This document shows, piece after piece, positions 54,730 through 64,000 of a stretch of DNA of 64,000 nt. A model generated the notes under the pieces. The model saw nothing but the letters and a program-made list of their open reading frames with translations, was not told the DNA's origin and did no database searches. Both the position numbers and the translations under genes were made by a program. This DNA comes from Acinetobacter calcoaceticus (GTDB taxonomy: Bacteria; Pseudomonadota; Gammaproteobacteria; Pseudomonadales; Moraxellaceae). Location: contig NZ_SLVJ01000020.1 of the NCBI RefSeq assembly GCF_004345325.1, positions 1-64,000 on the forward strand, written 5' to 3'. Positions within the stretch are counted from its first letter, which is position 1. Every line of letters begins with the position of its first letter.

Positions 54730-56895
54730 ATGACTGCACGTATTCAACAAGGTAAGTTAGCAATTGCTAAAGAACTGTATGATTTTATCGAAAACGAAGC
54801 TTTACCCGGTTCTGGTCTAGACAGTAAGACCTACTGGAGCAACTTTGAACAAGTCGTTGTGGATCTTAGCCCTAAGAATAAAGCGCTGCTTGCTAAGCGT
54901 GAACAGATTCAGGCTCAAGTTGATCAGTGGCATCGCAACAATAAATTTGAATTAACCGCTTACAAAGCGTTCCTTACTGAAATTGGCTACTTATTACCAG
55001 AAGTTGAAGATTTCAAAATCAGCACAGAAAACGTCGATGAAGAAATTGCACTCTTGGCAGGACCCCAATTGGTGGTGCCAGTGCGTAACGCACGTTACTG
55101 TTTAAATGCTGCCAATGCACGTTGGGGTTCACTCTACGATGCACTTTATGGCTTCGATGTCATCTCTGAAGAAGGTGGCGCTGAAAAAGGCAAGGGCTAT
55201 AACCCAGTCCGTGGCGAAAAAGTCATTGCATTCGCTAAAAACTTCTTAGATGAAAACTTCCCATTGGCCCAAGGCTCACATGCTGATGCAACCCAATATG
55301 TGGTTGATCATAATGCATTGGTCGTGACACTCAAAGATGGCAGCAGCACCACTTTGGCCCATGCTGCATTATTTGTTGGTTATAATGGTGAAGCTGCACA
55401 ACCTACCGAAATCGTATTTAAAAATAATGGCCTACATGTCATTATCGAAATTGATGCCAATAGCCCGATCGGCAAAACTGATTTGGCTGGGGTTAAAGAT
55501 CTGGTTTTTGAAGCCGCTGTGACCACCATCCAAGATTTGGAAGATTCGATCGCTGCAGTTGATGCTGAAGAAAAAGTGGAAGGCTACCGTAACTGGTTAG
55601 GCCTTATGCAAGGGACTTTAGAGGAAAGCATCGAGAAGAACGGCAAAACTGTTACGCGTTCGCTGAATAAAGACCGCACGCATAAAAACTTGATCGGTGG
55701 TGTAACTTCGATCCATGGTCGTTCATTGATGTTATTGCGTAACGTTGGCCATTTGATGACCAACCCTGCAATCCTTGTTGATGGTGCTGAAATCTATGAA
55801 GGCATCATGGATGCATTGATCACGCCATTGCTTTCTTTTGCGGACATCAAAGGCCAAAACGAGATCAAGAACTCACGTAAGGGTTCAATGTATATCGTTA
55901 AGCCGAAGATGCATGGTCCTGAAGAAGTGGCATTTGCAGTCGAGTTGTTCGAACGTGCTGAGAAAGCTCTGAACTTACCTGCGAAAACCATTAAAATCGG
56001 CATCATGGATGAAGAACGTCGTACTTCTGTGAACTTGAAAAACTGTATCGCTCAAGCCAAAGACCGTACCATCTTCATCAACACCGGTTTCATGGACCGT
56101 ACTGGTGATGAAATCCATACCTTTATGGAAGCGGGTCCATTTGTTCGCAAAGGCGAAGTTAAAGCACAAATTTGGTTCCCAGCTTACGAAAACCGTAACG
56201 TGATGGTCGGCCTACAAGCCGGTTTACGTGGTAAAGCACAAATTGGTAAAGGCATGTGGCCAAAACCAGACATGTTGCTCGACATGTACAAAACCAAAAC
56301 CGAACATCCTGATGCGGGCGCAAGCTGTGCATGGGTACCATCACCAACGGGTGCGGTGATTCACGCGATTCACTATCATCAAATCAATGTGGCACAACGT
56401 CAACAAGAGTTGTTGAATACGCAAGCATTGCCATTGGATGATTTGTTGACGCCACCACTTGCAGCAGACACCAATTGGACGGACGAAGAAAAGACCAAAG
56501 AACTTGAAAATAACTGTCAAGGTATCTTGGGCTACGTGGTTCGTTGGGTTGATTTGGGCGTAGGTTGTTCTAAAGTACCTGACATCAACAACGTTGGCTT
56601 GATGGAAGACCGTGCAACTTTGCGTATTTCTTCACAGCACGTTGCCAACTGGTTGCGTCACGGTGTAGTGAGCCATGCTCAAGTTGCAGAAGTAATGCAA
56701 CGTATGGCGAAAATCGTCGATCAGCAAAATGCACATGATCCACTTTATACCGCGATGTCACTTGATTTTGAAAACAACATTGCTTTCCAAGCAGCGTCTG
56801 ATTTGATCTTTAAAGGTGCTGAACAACCTTCTGGTTATACCGAGCCGTTATTGCATGCAGCTCGTTTAAAACTCAAAGGCTATACTGGAGACTAA
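54730..56895 (+). CDS. glcB: malate synthase G
   Basis: The 721-residue enzyme condenses glyoxylate and acetyl-CoA to malate. Seen are [30 protein letters not shown] [79 protein letters not shown] and [12 protein letters not shown]. Length matches MSG (723 in E. coli). With isocitrate lyase elsewhere it allows growth on acetate and alkanes. AGGAAAG is a good ribosome site. Confidence 0.97.
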   Translation: MTARIQQGKLAIAKELYDFIENEALPGSGLDSKTYWSNFEQVVVDLSPKNKALLAKREQIQAQVDQWHRNNKFELTAYKAFLTEIGYLLPEVEDFKISTENVDEEIALLAGPQLVVPVRNARYCLNAANARWGSLYDALYGFDVISEEGGAEKGKGYNPVRGEKVIAFAKNFLDENFPLAQGSHADATQYVVDHNALVVTLKDGSSTTLAHAALFVGYNGEAAQPTEIVFKNNGLHVIIEIDANSPIGKTDLAGVKDLVFEAAVTTIQDLEDSIAAVDAEEKVEGYRNWLGLMQGTLEESIEKNGKTVTRSLNKDRTHKNLIGGVTSIHGRSLMLLRNVGHLMTNPAILVDGAEIYEGIMDALITPLLSFADIKGQNEIKNSRKGSMYIVKPKMHGPEEVAFAVELFERAEKALNLPAKTIKIGIMDEERRTSVNLKNCIAQAKDRTIFINTGFMDRTGDEIHTFMEAGPFVRKGEVKAQIWFPAYENRNVMVGLQAGLRGKAQIGKGMWPKPDMLLDMYKTKTEHPDAGASCAWVPSPTGAVIHAIHYHQINVAQRQQELLNTQALPLDDLLTPPLAADTNWTDEEKTKELENNCQGILGYVVRWVDLGVGCSKVPDINNVGLMEDRATLRISSQHVANWLRHGVVSHAQVAEVMQRMAKIVDQQNAHDPLYTAMSLDFENNIAFQAASDLIFKGAEQPSGYTEPLLHAARLKLKGYTGD

Positions 56896-56931
56896 GCATT
56901 TCGCTTAACCCCTGAATCGCTTTTGGTTTTG

Positions 56932-56960
56932 AAAGGCCTCTCATTGAGAGGCCTTTTTTT
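56932..56960 (+). terminator. glcB intrinsic terminator
   Basis: AAAGGCCTCTC-ATT-GAGAGGCC followed by seven T. The bases just after it (about 56960-57012) carry loose repeats of TGTGTTTTGGA. Confidence 0.92.
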
Positions 56961-57076
56961 GTCTGTGTTTTGGACTGTGTTTTTGTCTATGTATTGGATT
57001 GTGTTTTGGATTGAGCTATCGGTTTAACCTATCTTAAGTGACTAAATTATCAATCAATAAACCCTGTTGAATGGTC

Positions 57077-57107
57077 TTGACCTCAAGTTAAGCTGAGGTT
57101 TTATAGT
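57077..57107 (+). promoter_or_regulatory. SoxR-type promoter and operator
   Basis: A TTGACC -35 (57077-57082) and TATAGT -10 (57102-57107) are separated by 19 bp, the overlong spacing typical of MerR-family targets. Between them CCTCAAGTTAAGCTGAGG (57081-57098) agrees with the enterobacterial SoxR box CCTCAAGTTAACTTGAGG at 16 of 18 positions. The site lies about 115 bp before the first gene of the RND operon. No soxR gene is in the window. Confidence 0.8.
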
Positions 57108-57221
57108 GGCGGCACTTGCTGTTGTCTACGTGGGGCATAGGGGTATTTATGCTCGGGGTGTTTATGCTTTAGCTGTGCATGTCCCCACGTTTGATTGCCA
57201 ACTTCATCTTGGGGAATTGTA

Positions 57222-57659
57222 ATGCCACGCTATATACAGTCTTTATTACGCAGTCCAAAACTCTGGCTTGCAGTACGCTGCATGATCGCCTTGTTATTTG
57301 TCTATTCAGGTCTAGAAAAAGTCCTAGATGTTGAGGGGAGCTTTGCTGAAATGCGCGCTGCAGGGCTGAACCCTGCATGGTTGTTTAACTATGCCAGTGC
57401 CTTGGTGTTGTTGGGGGGCAGTTATTTTATCTTGTTTGATAAAGCCATCTGGTTGGGTGCAGGAATCTTATCCATCTTCTTGGTCTTAACTATTGTCGTG
57501 GTGCATAGCTTTTGGAACATGTCAGGTCTACATGCCATCATTGCACTGTATTTTGCCCTTGAACATGTTGCTGTAATCGGTGGCTTAATGGCGGTTGCGA
57601 TGACCAGCCATTATCGCCAATTGCTCAAGCAATATGAAACAGGAGCCATGCTTGGATGA
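57222..57659 (+). CDS. DoxX-family membrane protein (MexG-like)
   Basis: The 145-residue protein has four TM helices and the DoxX pattern: LLFVYSGLEKVLD, FAEMRAAGLNPAWLFNYASALVLLGG and HSFWNMSG. MexG of Pseudomonas is a DoxX protein of the same size encoded first in mexGHI-opmD. The ATG at 57222 has a GGGGA ribosome site 7 bp upstream; a TTG at 57195 is rejected. Its stop overlaps the next gene by 4 bp (ATGA). Confidence 0.85.
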   Translation: MPRYIQSLLRSPKLWLAVRCMIALLFVYSGLEKVLDVEGSFAEMRAAGLNPAWLFNYASALVLLGGSYFILFDKAIWLGAGILSIFLVLTIVVVHSFWNMSGLHAIIALYFALEHVAVIGGLMAVAMTSHYRQLLKQYETGAMLG

Positions 57660-58807
57660 ATAGTAAAGCTCAGATTCAGAAAAAAACCTATCTGTTGATC
57701 AGTGTGGTCGTGCTGGCGATTCTACTTGCCATCGCCTTGTATTGGTATGTCAAAGCCAACCCACCGGCCGCAGCCACCTATGCTTATCCAGCAGTCAAAG
57801 TTGCATTGGCCAAGGTTGAATCTCGTGAAGCACCGCGTCGTTTAAGTGCAGTCGGAGAACTTGAGGCGGTGCGCCAAATTCAAGTGGCTTCGGAAGTGGC
57901 AGGTCGAGTAGAGAAAATTTATTTTCAGTCTGGTCAGTATGTACAAGCAGGACAATTGCTACTGCAACTCAATGACGATGTTGAACAGGGCGAAATCGCA
58001 CAGTTAAAAGCAAAATTGAAGCTGAATGAAACCGTCTATCAGCGTAGCCGTGAGTTGCTGCAAGTCAATGCAGTATCCAAAGAAGAAGTTGACAATGCCT
58101 TATCAAATCGAGATGTGACCTTGGGGCAAATGAGCCAGCTCAATGCCAAGATTCGGCAGAAGGCGATTCGGGCGCCATTTTCGGGCAGCATCGGCATTCG
58201 CAAAGTTCATCAAGGCCAATATATCAACATCGGCGAAGCCATCGTAAGTTTGGTGGATACGCAAAATTTATTGGTGAATTTTAATCTGGATGAACGCATT
58301 GCACCGCAGATTGTGCAAGGTCAGTCACTACACGTGGCCTTAGATGCCTTTCCTGATCAGATCTTTACTGCGCATGTCAGCGCAATTGATCCGTTGATTT
58401 CGAGTTCACGAACCATACATGTCCAAGCACAACTTCCCAATGCTCAGCAGCGTTTTAAAGCCGGGATGTTTGCCAGTGTGATCATTCAACAGCAGGCACC
58501 GGGTCAAGCGACCACGGCATTGATGATTCCTGAAACAGCGGTGACCTATAGCGCCTATGGCGAAACCGTATTCGTGGCGGTGCAAGATAAAGATCAGCTT
58601 TTGGCCAAGAAAGTCGCGGTCAAAGTCGGTGAACGTGCTGAGGGCTGGGTTGAGATTAGCAGCGGTCTGCAATTGGGCGATCGTGTGGTTACTTCGGGGC
58701 AACTGAAACTCAGTGATGCTATGCCAATCGAAGCCTTGGCAACTGATACCTTAGCGGCGACTGCGCCAGTTGTGCCCCAAGGCGCTGCTCAGCAGGAGTC
58801 CAAATAA
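57656..58807 (+). CDS. RND efflux periplasmic adaptor (MexH-like)
   Basis: The 383-residue membrane-fusion protein has an N-terminal TM anchor (YLLISVVVLAILLAIALYWY) and no lipoprotein Cys. The usual lipoyl halves (VASEVAGRVEKIYFQSGQYV, IRAPFSGSIGIRKVHQGQY), a helical hairpin and a beta-barrel (LNVNFNLDE-like LLVNFNLDERIAPQIVQGQ) follow. Its order and length match MexH. Its last codon overlaps the pump start by one base (TAATG). Confidence 0.92.
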   Translation: MNSKAQIQKKTYLLISVVVLAILLAIALYWYVKANPPAAATYAYPAVKVALAKVESREAPRRLSAVGELEAVRQIQVASEVAGRVEKIYFQSGQYVQAGQLLLQLNDDVEQGEIAQLKAKLKLNETVYQRSRELLQVNAVSKEEVDNALSNRDVTLGQMSQLNAKIRQKAIRAPFSGSIGIRKVHQGQYINIGEAIVSLVDTQNLLVNFNLDERIAPQIVQGQSLHVALDAFPDQIFTAHVSAIDPLISSSRTIHVQAQLPNAQQRFKAGMFASVIIQQQAPGQATTALMIPETAVTYSAYGETVFVAVQDKDQLLAKKVAVKVGERAEGWVEISSGLQLGDRVVTSGQLKLSDAMPIEALATDTLAATAPVVPQGAAQQESK

Positions 58808-61800
58808 TGAAATTTACTGATTTATTTGTACGCCGCCCAGTGTTGGCCTTGGTGGTCAGTACGTTGATCTTGCTGCTTGGGTTTTATGCCTTTCAGCAAT
58901 TGCCAATTCGTCAATATCCCTTACTTGAAAGCTCGACCATTACTGTACGCACTGATTATCCCGGTGCCAATGCCGAATTAATGCAAGGCTTTGTCACGCA
59001 ACCAATCGCACAGGCGGTGTCTTCAGTCGAAGGTGTGGATTATCTATCCTCTTCTACGGTGCAAGGGCGCAGTACGGTCACATTGAGGATGGAACTCAAT
59101 CGAGATTCTACCCAAGCTTTGACTGAGGTCATGGCCAAGGTCAATCAGGTTCGCTATAAACTCCCTGAAAAAGCTTTCGATCCTGTGATTGAGCGTTCAT
59201 CGGGGGAATCGACTGATGTAGCCTATATCGCATTTTCCAGTGACAGTGGTAATTTGGCTGAGTTGACGGATTATCTATCACGGGTGGTCGAGCCGATTTA
59301 TTCGACCATTGAGGGTGTGGCCAAGGTGCAGACCTATGGTGCGCAACAACTTTCCATGCGGATCTGGCTTGATGCTGACCGTATGGCAGGACGCAATATT
59401 CATGCTGCCGATATTGCCAAAGCCATACAGATGAATAACTACCAAGCTGCACCCGGTCAGGTGAAAGGCGAATATGTGGTATCCAATGTCAATGTCACGA
59501 CCGACTTGAGCAGTGTCAATGACTTTAAAAACTTGGTGGTGCGTAATGATGAAAATGGCATTATTCATTTAAAAGATGTCGCAACGGTTGAACTCGGTGC
59601 AGCCTCGACTGAAACCAGTTCGACCATGAATGGTAAACCTGCTGTGATCTTGGGTTTGCAGCCAACCCCGAAAGGTAATCCATTGATCATCGTGGCTGGG
59701 GTAAATCAACATTTGGCAGCGATCGAGAAAACCTTGCCGCCAGGAATTAAAGTCGAGTTGGCCTTTGAAACGGCGCGCTTTATTGAGGCATCCATCGATG
59801 AGGTGATTCATACCTTTATTGAAGCCTTGATCATCGTGGTTTTGGTGATCTATCTGTGTTTGGGTTCATTACGCAGTGTGCTTATCCCGATTGTGACCAT
59901 TCCATTGTCCTTGCTGGGTGCAATGGGCATCATGCTGTTGTTTGGATTTAGCATTAACTTACTGACGTTGTTGGCCATGGTCTTGGCAATTGGCTTGGTG
60001 GTGGATGATGCCATTGTGGTGGTGGAAAATGTCCATCGGCATATTGAAGCGGGAAAATCACCGATTCACGCGGCACTGATTGGCGCACGTGAAGTGGCAG
60101 GCCCCGTTATTGCCATGACCATTACTTTGGCTGCAGTCTATGCCCCGATCGGTTTAATGGGCGGATTGACTGGATCCTTGTTTAAAGAGTTTGCCTTTAC
60201 CTTGGCCGGTGCTGTGGTGGTGTCTGGGGTGATTGCACTGACCTTATCGCCAGTGATGAGTTCTTATTTGCTTAACGCTCAGCAAAATGAAGGCAAGATG
60301 GCGCAATGGGCAGAGCAATTCTTTCAATGGCTGAGCAAAGGCTATGGCAACATGCTGAATTTCAGCTTAGATCACCGTTGGATCATGGCAAGCGTCGCCG
60401 TGGTGATCTTTGTCAGTTTGCCATTTTTATATCAAATGCCGAAAAAAGAACTCTCACCGACTGAAGATCAGGCCAATGTGTTGACGGCAATCAAATCACC
60501 ACAACATGCCAACCTGAACTATGTGGAAAAATTTGGCCTGAAATTGGACCAGGTGTTTTGGACGCTGCCTGAAACCGTTAATAGTTGGATTGTCAATGGC
60601 ACCGATGGACCCGCAGCAAGTTTTGGGGGTGCAACCTTAAGTGCATGGGGCGAGCGTGAACGTAATGCCTCTGAAATCCAACAAGATTTGCAAGCCAAAG
60701 TCGGTGATGTGGAAGGGAACAGTATCTTTGTATTTCAACTGCCGGCCTTGCCAGGTTCGACAGGGGGCTTGCCCGTGCAAATGGTGTTGCGTAGTTCGCA
60801 AGATTACACCGTGTTGTATCAAACCATGGAAGGCATCAAGCAAAAGGCCCGTGATAGTGGCTTGTTTGTGGTGGTGGACAGCGATCTGGACTATAACAAT
60901 CCGGTGGTGCAGATCAAGGTGGATCGTGAAAAAGCCAATAGTCTGGGGATTCGTATGCAAGATATTGCTGAATCGTTATCCATCTTGGTCGGTGAAAATT
61001 ATATCAACCGCTTTGCGATGCAGGGTCGTGCCTATGATGTGATTCCACAGAGCATCCAAAAGCAACGTATGAGTGCTGAGGCTTTGGCCCAACAATTTGT
61101 ACGCACAACCTCTGGACAATTGATTTCCTTATCCACGGTGGTCACGACGTCGATCCAGGTTGAACCGAATAAATTGACGCAATTTAATCAACAAAATGCC
61201 GCAACCTTTCAAGCCATTCCCGCCGCTGGTGTTTCTTTGGGGCAGGCACTGACTTTCTTGGAAGCGACCATGGCGGAATTACCGACTGGGTTTAGCTATG
61301 ACTGGCAAGCTGATGCACGACAATATATGCATGAGGGCAATCGCCTGATGTGGGCCTTTGCCGCGGCTTTGATCGTGATCTATTTGGTCTTGGCGGCGCA
61401 ATACGAGAGTTTAGTTGATCCATTGATTATCTTGATTACGGTGCCGTTATCAATCTGTGGGGCATTGATTCCTTTGGCATTTGATTTGTCTAGCATCAAT
61501 ATTTATACCCAAATTGGTTTGGTCACCTTGATTGGATTGATCAGTAAACACGGCATATTGATGGTGGAGTTTGCCAATGAATTGCAGGTCAGTGATCACT
61601 TGAGTCGTCGAGAGGCGATATGGCAAGCGGCGAAGATTCGTTTACGTCCGATCTTGATGACCACAGCAGCGATGGTATTTGGCCTAGTACCGTTATTGTT
61701 TGCGGCAGGTGCTGGTGCCAATAGCCGTTTTGGACTGGGAGTGGTGATTGTCTGCGGGATGTTGATCGGGACATTGTTCACTTTATTTGTGTTGCCTACG

Positions 61801-61893
61801 ATCTATAGTTTATTGGCGCGGCAACATGCAGCTTTGTCGCAAAGCAAACGCTATAAAGAATTACAAAGTATTGATCACGATTCGCTGCATTGA
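58807..61893 (+). CDS. RND multidrug efflux pump (MexI-like, HAE1 family)
   Basis: The 1,028-residue permease has 12 TM helices and two large periplasmic loops. Proton-relay residues are D400 and D401 in VVDDAIVVVENV and K914 in GLISKHGILMVEFAN. The N-terminus FTDLFVRRPVLALV, QYPLLESSTITVRTDYPGA and FQLPALPGSTGGLPVQ fit the HAE1 group near MexI. It may be the counterpart of an Acinetobacter pump already named elsewhere (AbeD is one candidate), which I cannot verify here. No outer-membrane channel gene follows, so an unlinked TolC-like protein must serve. Confidence 0.93.
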   Translation: MKFTDLFVRRPVLALVVSTLILLLGFYAFQQLPIRQYPLLESSTITVRTDYPGANAELMQGFVTQPIAQAVSSVEGVDYLSSSTVQGRSTVTLRMELNRDSTQALTEVMAKVNQVRYKLPEKAFDPVIERSSGESTDVAYIAFSSDSGNLAELTDYLSRVVEPIYSTIEGVAKVQTYGAQQLSMRIWLDADRMAGRNIHAADIAKAIQMNNYQAAPGQVKGEYVVSNVNVTTDLSSVNDFKNLVVRNDENGIIHLKDVATVELGAASTETSSTMNGKPAVILGLQPTPKGNPLIIVAGVNQHLAAIEKTLPPGIKVELAFETARFIEASIDEVIHTFIEALIIVVLVIYLCLGSLRSVLIPIVTIPLSLLGAMGIMLLFGFSINLLTLLAMVLAIGLVVDDAIVVVENVHRHIEAGKSPIHAALIGAREVAGPVIAMTITLAAVYAPIGLMGGLTGSLFKEFAFTLAGAVVVSGVIALTLSPVMSSYLLNAQQNEGKMAQWAEQFFQWLSKGYGNMLNFSLDHRWIMASVAVVIFVSLPFLYQMPKKELSPTEDQANVLTAIKSPQHANLNYVEKFGLKLDQVFWTLPETVNSWIVNGTDGPAASFGGATLSAWGERERNASEIQQDLQAKVGDVEGNSIFVFQLPALPGSTGGLPVQMVLRSSQDYTVLYQTMEGIKQKARDSGLFVVVDSDLDYNNPVVQIKVDREKANSLGIRMQDIAESLSILVGENYINRFAMQGRAYDVIPQSIQKQRMSAEALAQQFVRTTSGQLISLSTVVTTSIQVEPNKLTQFNQQNAATFQAIPAAGVSLGQALTFLEATMAELPTGFSYDWQADARQYMHEGNRLMWAFAAALIVIYLVLAAQYESLVDPLIILITVPLSICGALIPLAFDLSSINIYTQIGLVTLIGLISKHGILMVEFANELQVSDHLSRREAIWQAAKIRLRPILMTTAAMVFGLVPLLFAAGAGANSRFGLGVVIVCGMLIGTLFTLFVLPTIYSLLARQHAALSQSKRYKELQSIDHDSLH

Positions 61894-62431
61894 ATCTAAG
61901 CCAGCACCACGGATATGCGCTTGATATCCGTGCCTAAATTAAAATTGAGTGCTTCAAGCGCTGAACCGCAGAGCAATGATGTTTAAGATTGAAGCTTTAA
62001 ACTTTGTGGCTTAAGGCTTTGAAGTTGGGTATTTGAGACCAGAAGCGTTGTTCGGTAAATGAGCAAAAATGTGCAATGGGAGGGGCTGTATTGCAGCTAA
62101 AATGCTAAGGATATTTTGTGAAGTGTAATGCAAATTTTGTGATTTATATGCGCTTCAATGCGGTTGTATAGTAATCTAGTGTGTCGATGCGGAGGGAAAT
62201 AGCAAACGTGTTTTTTATTCCTTTTCACATTTATGACCTCAAATGTGGTTTTACACAATGATGTCATATTCAACCGCTATATTCATGCTGTGATGATTTT
62301 AAATTGCAGCATGAATCATTGATTATGCTGCAATGGTATAGTGCTGATGTCACATCAGCAGTTAAGTGTTCCAACTCTACATGAGTGAAGTGTCAGTCAT
62401 TAGACATCAGTTTTAAAAAGCAGTTACAACA
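61894..62431. other. 538-bp gene-free spacer between pump and WYL gene
   Basis: A perfect CACGGATAT/ATATCCGTG stem at 61908-61932 lies 14 bp after the pump stop but lacks a T-run. Two overlapping inverted repeats lie at 62281-62331 (ATTCATGCTG pairs with CAGCATGAAT; GCAGCAT pairs with ATGCTGC), which could form alternative hairpins. CACATTT/AAATGTG occurs near 62226-62247. The region separates two convergent genes; no ORF or RNA gene was recognised. Confidence 0.5.
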
Positions 62432-63439
62432 TCAGTTCTCATTTTCAATTTCATGCACGGCATTAAATACCTCTATCGGTTCAATACGCAGTAGTTTTTT
62501 CCCGAAACTTCGCAACCACCAAATCAATTGAGAAGTGAATGGGACTTTAGCGCTGATTTGATAGAGGTTGCCGTTGAGCTTTTTAATTTTTTGCTCTTTG
62601 CTGAGTTGACTCTCGGTAAAGTATTGCGCGTCAACTTCATCCATGACCAATTGTAGCTCGACGTTTTGAGTAGGTTGATTGAAATCGACACGGAAGCCCA
62701 AAGCACCCGACTCGATATAGGCATCGATGTCAAAGTTGGTCGGATGTAAAGCACGTAGGTCGAGCACATTGGCCGATTTAAAGCGATGCAAAGCAAAGGT
62801 CTGTACATCTGATTTATCATGGCGAGTACAGATCAAATAGATAATTGAGCCTTTTTGCACCAATGCCAAAGGATTTAAGGTGTATTGACGGTCCTCTCCC
62901 TGAGGGCCACGGCGTGAACGATAGATACATTCAATTTGTTTGTCTTGTAATAAACCTTCATAGATCGCTTGTTGTGCTTGGCGTTCAACCACAGGTGGAA
63001 TCAAGGGCTGGGTCGCAGGAACGATACGGACGCGATTGATCCATTGTCTGACATTGTTATTGCTCGAAAGATTACGCCGTGCCAGATCAAACCAAGGATT
63101 CATTTCTTCGATTAAACTCGGTGGTAGCAAATGCTTGAGATGTTCTTCCACCATCATAAAGGTGACTGCTTGGGAGCTGGTCATATGCGGCAAGCTTTGG
63201 ATCGGGGCATCGGATTGCCAACGCCAACCTTGGGGCACAGTTTTATTGCTTTCAATCGGAAAGCGTTGCGAAATTTGATTTAAATCACGCTGTATGGTGC
63301 GCAAGCTAATATCGATACCTTCGCGTTGCAGGATCTCCTGCAGTTCACGGGTGCCCATCCATTTTCCCGTACTCAAACGAGAAAGGATTTGCCACTGGCG
63401 ATAGAGACTGTTGGAGGTTTCTTTTTCTTGTGCAGACAT
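62432..63439 (-). CDS. WYL-domain transcriptional regulator
   Basis: The 335-residue protein has an N-terminal winged helix (QWQILSRLSTGKWMGTRELQ, then GIDISLRTIQRDLNQIS). The central WYL domain has IECIYRSRRGPQGE, LNPLALVQKGSIIYLICTRHD and FALHRFKSANVL, and a WCX-type C-terminal extension follows. The canonical W-Y-L triad is only partly kept. WYL regulators sense nucleic acids or nucleotides and control DNA-damage, defence or metabolic genes. It is divergent, 177 bp apart, from an ATP-grasp gene, which it may regulate. Confidence 0.9.
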   Translation of the reverse strand: MSAQEKETSNSLYRQWQILSRLSTGKWMGTRELQEILQREGIDISLRTIQRDLNQISQRFPIESNKTVPQGWRWQSDAPIQSLPHMTSSQAVTFMMVEEHLKHLLPPSLIEEMNPWFDLARRNLSSNNNVRQWINRVRIVPATQPLIPPVVERQAQQAIYEGLLQDKQIECIYRSRRGPQGEDRQYTLNPLALVQKGSIIYLICTRHDKSDVQTFALHRFKSANVLDLRALHPTNFDIDAYIESGALGFRVDFNQPTQNVELQLVMDEVDAQYFTESQLSKEQKIKKLNGNLYQISAKVPFTSQLIWWLRSFGKKLLRIEPIEVFNAVHEIENEN

Positions 63440-63616
63440 AATATATGTGTGTTAACTCAGTAGGGAGGTGAATGAGATACAGCGATACAATAAAAAATAT
63501 CACAACTTTTCGCAAGGGCTATGCCTAAATCAATCTCTAAACACAAAAAATACTGAAATTTGGCATCTTTATTGCTTAATTATTAACGCAATAAATAACA
63601 AATAAAAGAGGTGGGT

Positions 63617-64000
63617 ATGCTGAAAGAGAGTCTAGATACAGATATAAAAATTGAACCGATACCGATGCCTGTTATTGAAAGTAAATTGGCGGCAAATAAC
63701 CAAGTGAAGTTGCTTGTGAATGCTGAAAACACTCAGCACGATACCTCTTTACAATTACTGAAGCAGCTAAAATCACAGTTTTTTAATGAATTGACGGATG
63801 ACAAAAGTTTAGCGCAGGAGACCACATTACAAATCGAACAGTGGTTATCTCAACATAGCTTGAGTGAATTGCACAGACTCAATCTTTGTGCAAAAGACCA
63901 TTTTCTCTATCAAGGGATTACGTTTAATGTCTATGCAGAAGCCAGTGGCATTGAACGTACGATTCCTTTTGATCTGATCCCACGGGTGATCGCACGGCAG
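63617..64000 (+). CDS. circularly permuted type 2 ATP-grasp protein, 5' part
   Basis: The frame runs from an ATG with a strong AGAGGTGG ribosome site to the window edge, giving 128 residues. YQGITFNVYAEASGIERTIP and FDLIPRVIARQ match the start of the circularly permuted ATP-grasp (DUF404/DUF407) family. Members form amide bonds and are usually followed by an alpha-E domain gene and transglutaminase-like genes, making an uncharacterised peptide-modifying cluster. The rest lies outside the window. Confidence 0.82.
   Translation, partial: MLKESLDTDIKIEPIPMPVIESKLAANNQVKLLVNAENTQHDTSLQLLKQLKSQFFNELTDDKSLAQETTLQIEQWLSQHSLSELHRLNLCAKDHFLYQGITFNVYAEASGIERTIPFDLIPRVIARQ

Overview
The window is bacterial chromosome, most likely from Acinetobacter (Moraxellaceae). 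The base composition is moderately AT-rich. Several features point to that genus: a trimeric autotransporter followed by an OmpA/BamE-like partner of the TpgA type, an Hfq with a very long glycine-rich tail, a detached gspHIJK cluster, an AmgK-MurU peptidoglycan recycling pair, and gene orders such as mutL-miaA-hfq, rsmG-parA-parB and cmk-rpsA-ihfB-lapA. The genus call is inference from gene content; no search was run.

Layout. 1-5.2 kb: 3' part of a large trimeric autotransporter adhesin, then its probable peptidoglycan-anchoring partner TpgA, then a gene-free stretch that holds what looks like a decayed second autotransporter anchor and two long perfect palindromes. 5.2-13.1 kb: a TonB-dependent haem/haemoglobin-type receptor and transporters (AroP-like permease, voltage-gated-type K+ channel, MFS exporter, GltS). 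13.1-18.4 kb: queH, metR with a matching MetR box, a UPF0756 membrane protein, two pseudouridine synthases, a GNAT acetyltransferase and a RelB/DinJ-like protein. 18.5-22.8 kb: tsaE, mutL, miaA, hfq. 22.8-28.4 kb: lptD-surA diverging from amgK-murU. 28.4-30.8 kb: rsmG-parA-parB, the chromosome partition locus. 30.9-37.0 kb: msbA-lpxK-kdsB (lipid A and Kdo), then holB-pilZ-tatD. 37.0-40.3 kb: a TetR regulator and the type II secretion minor pseudopilins gspHIJK. 40.4-49.2 kb: a QueD-like protein, ung, an acyl-CoA hydrolase/hydratase, tadA, an SRPBCC protein, cmk-rpsA-ihfB-lapA, an uncharacterised six-TM protein and pyrF. 49.3-56.9 kb: a LysO-type exporter, a flavin monooxygenase diverging from an AraC regulator, zapE and glcB. 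57.0-61.9 kb: a three-gene DoxX/RND-adaptor/RND-pump operon that matches Pseudomonas MexGHI in order and size and carries a near-consensus SoxR operator in a 19-bp-spaced promoter. 62.4 kb to the end: a WYL-domain regulator diverging from the start of a circularly permuted ATP-grasp gene.

How the genes fit together. Most of the window is conserved housekeeping with a strong envelope theme. Lipid A is flipped by MsbA, phosphorylated by LpxK, supplied with Kdo by KdsB, and the finished LPS or LOS is inserted by LptD, which SurA helps to fold. AmgK-MurU recycles cell-wall sugars, TpgA ties the adhesin to peptidoglycan, and the Gsp pseudopilins belong to protein secretion. A second theme is RNA modification (queH and the QueD-like gene, miaA, tsaE, tadA, rsmG, two pseudouridine synthases). 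No tRNA or rRNA gene, CRISPR array, intact insertion sequence or prophage was seen. The observations most worth following are the SoxR-box/MexGHI-like operon, the decayed autotransporter anchor and palindromes at 4.6-5.2 kb, the uncharacterised membrane protein in the usual lapB position, and the WYL regulator facing an ATP-grasp gene.
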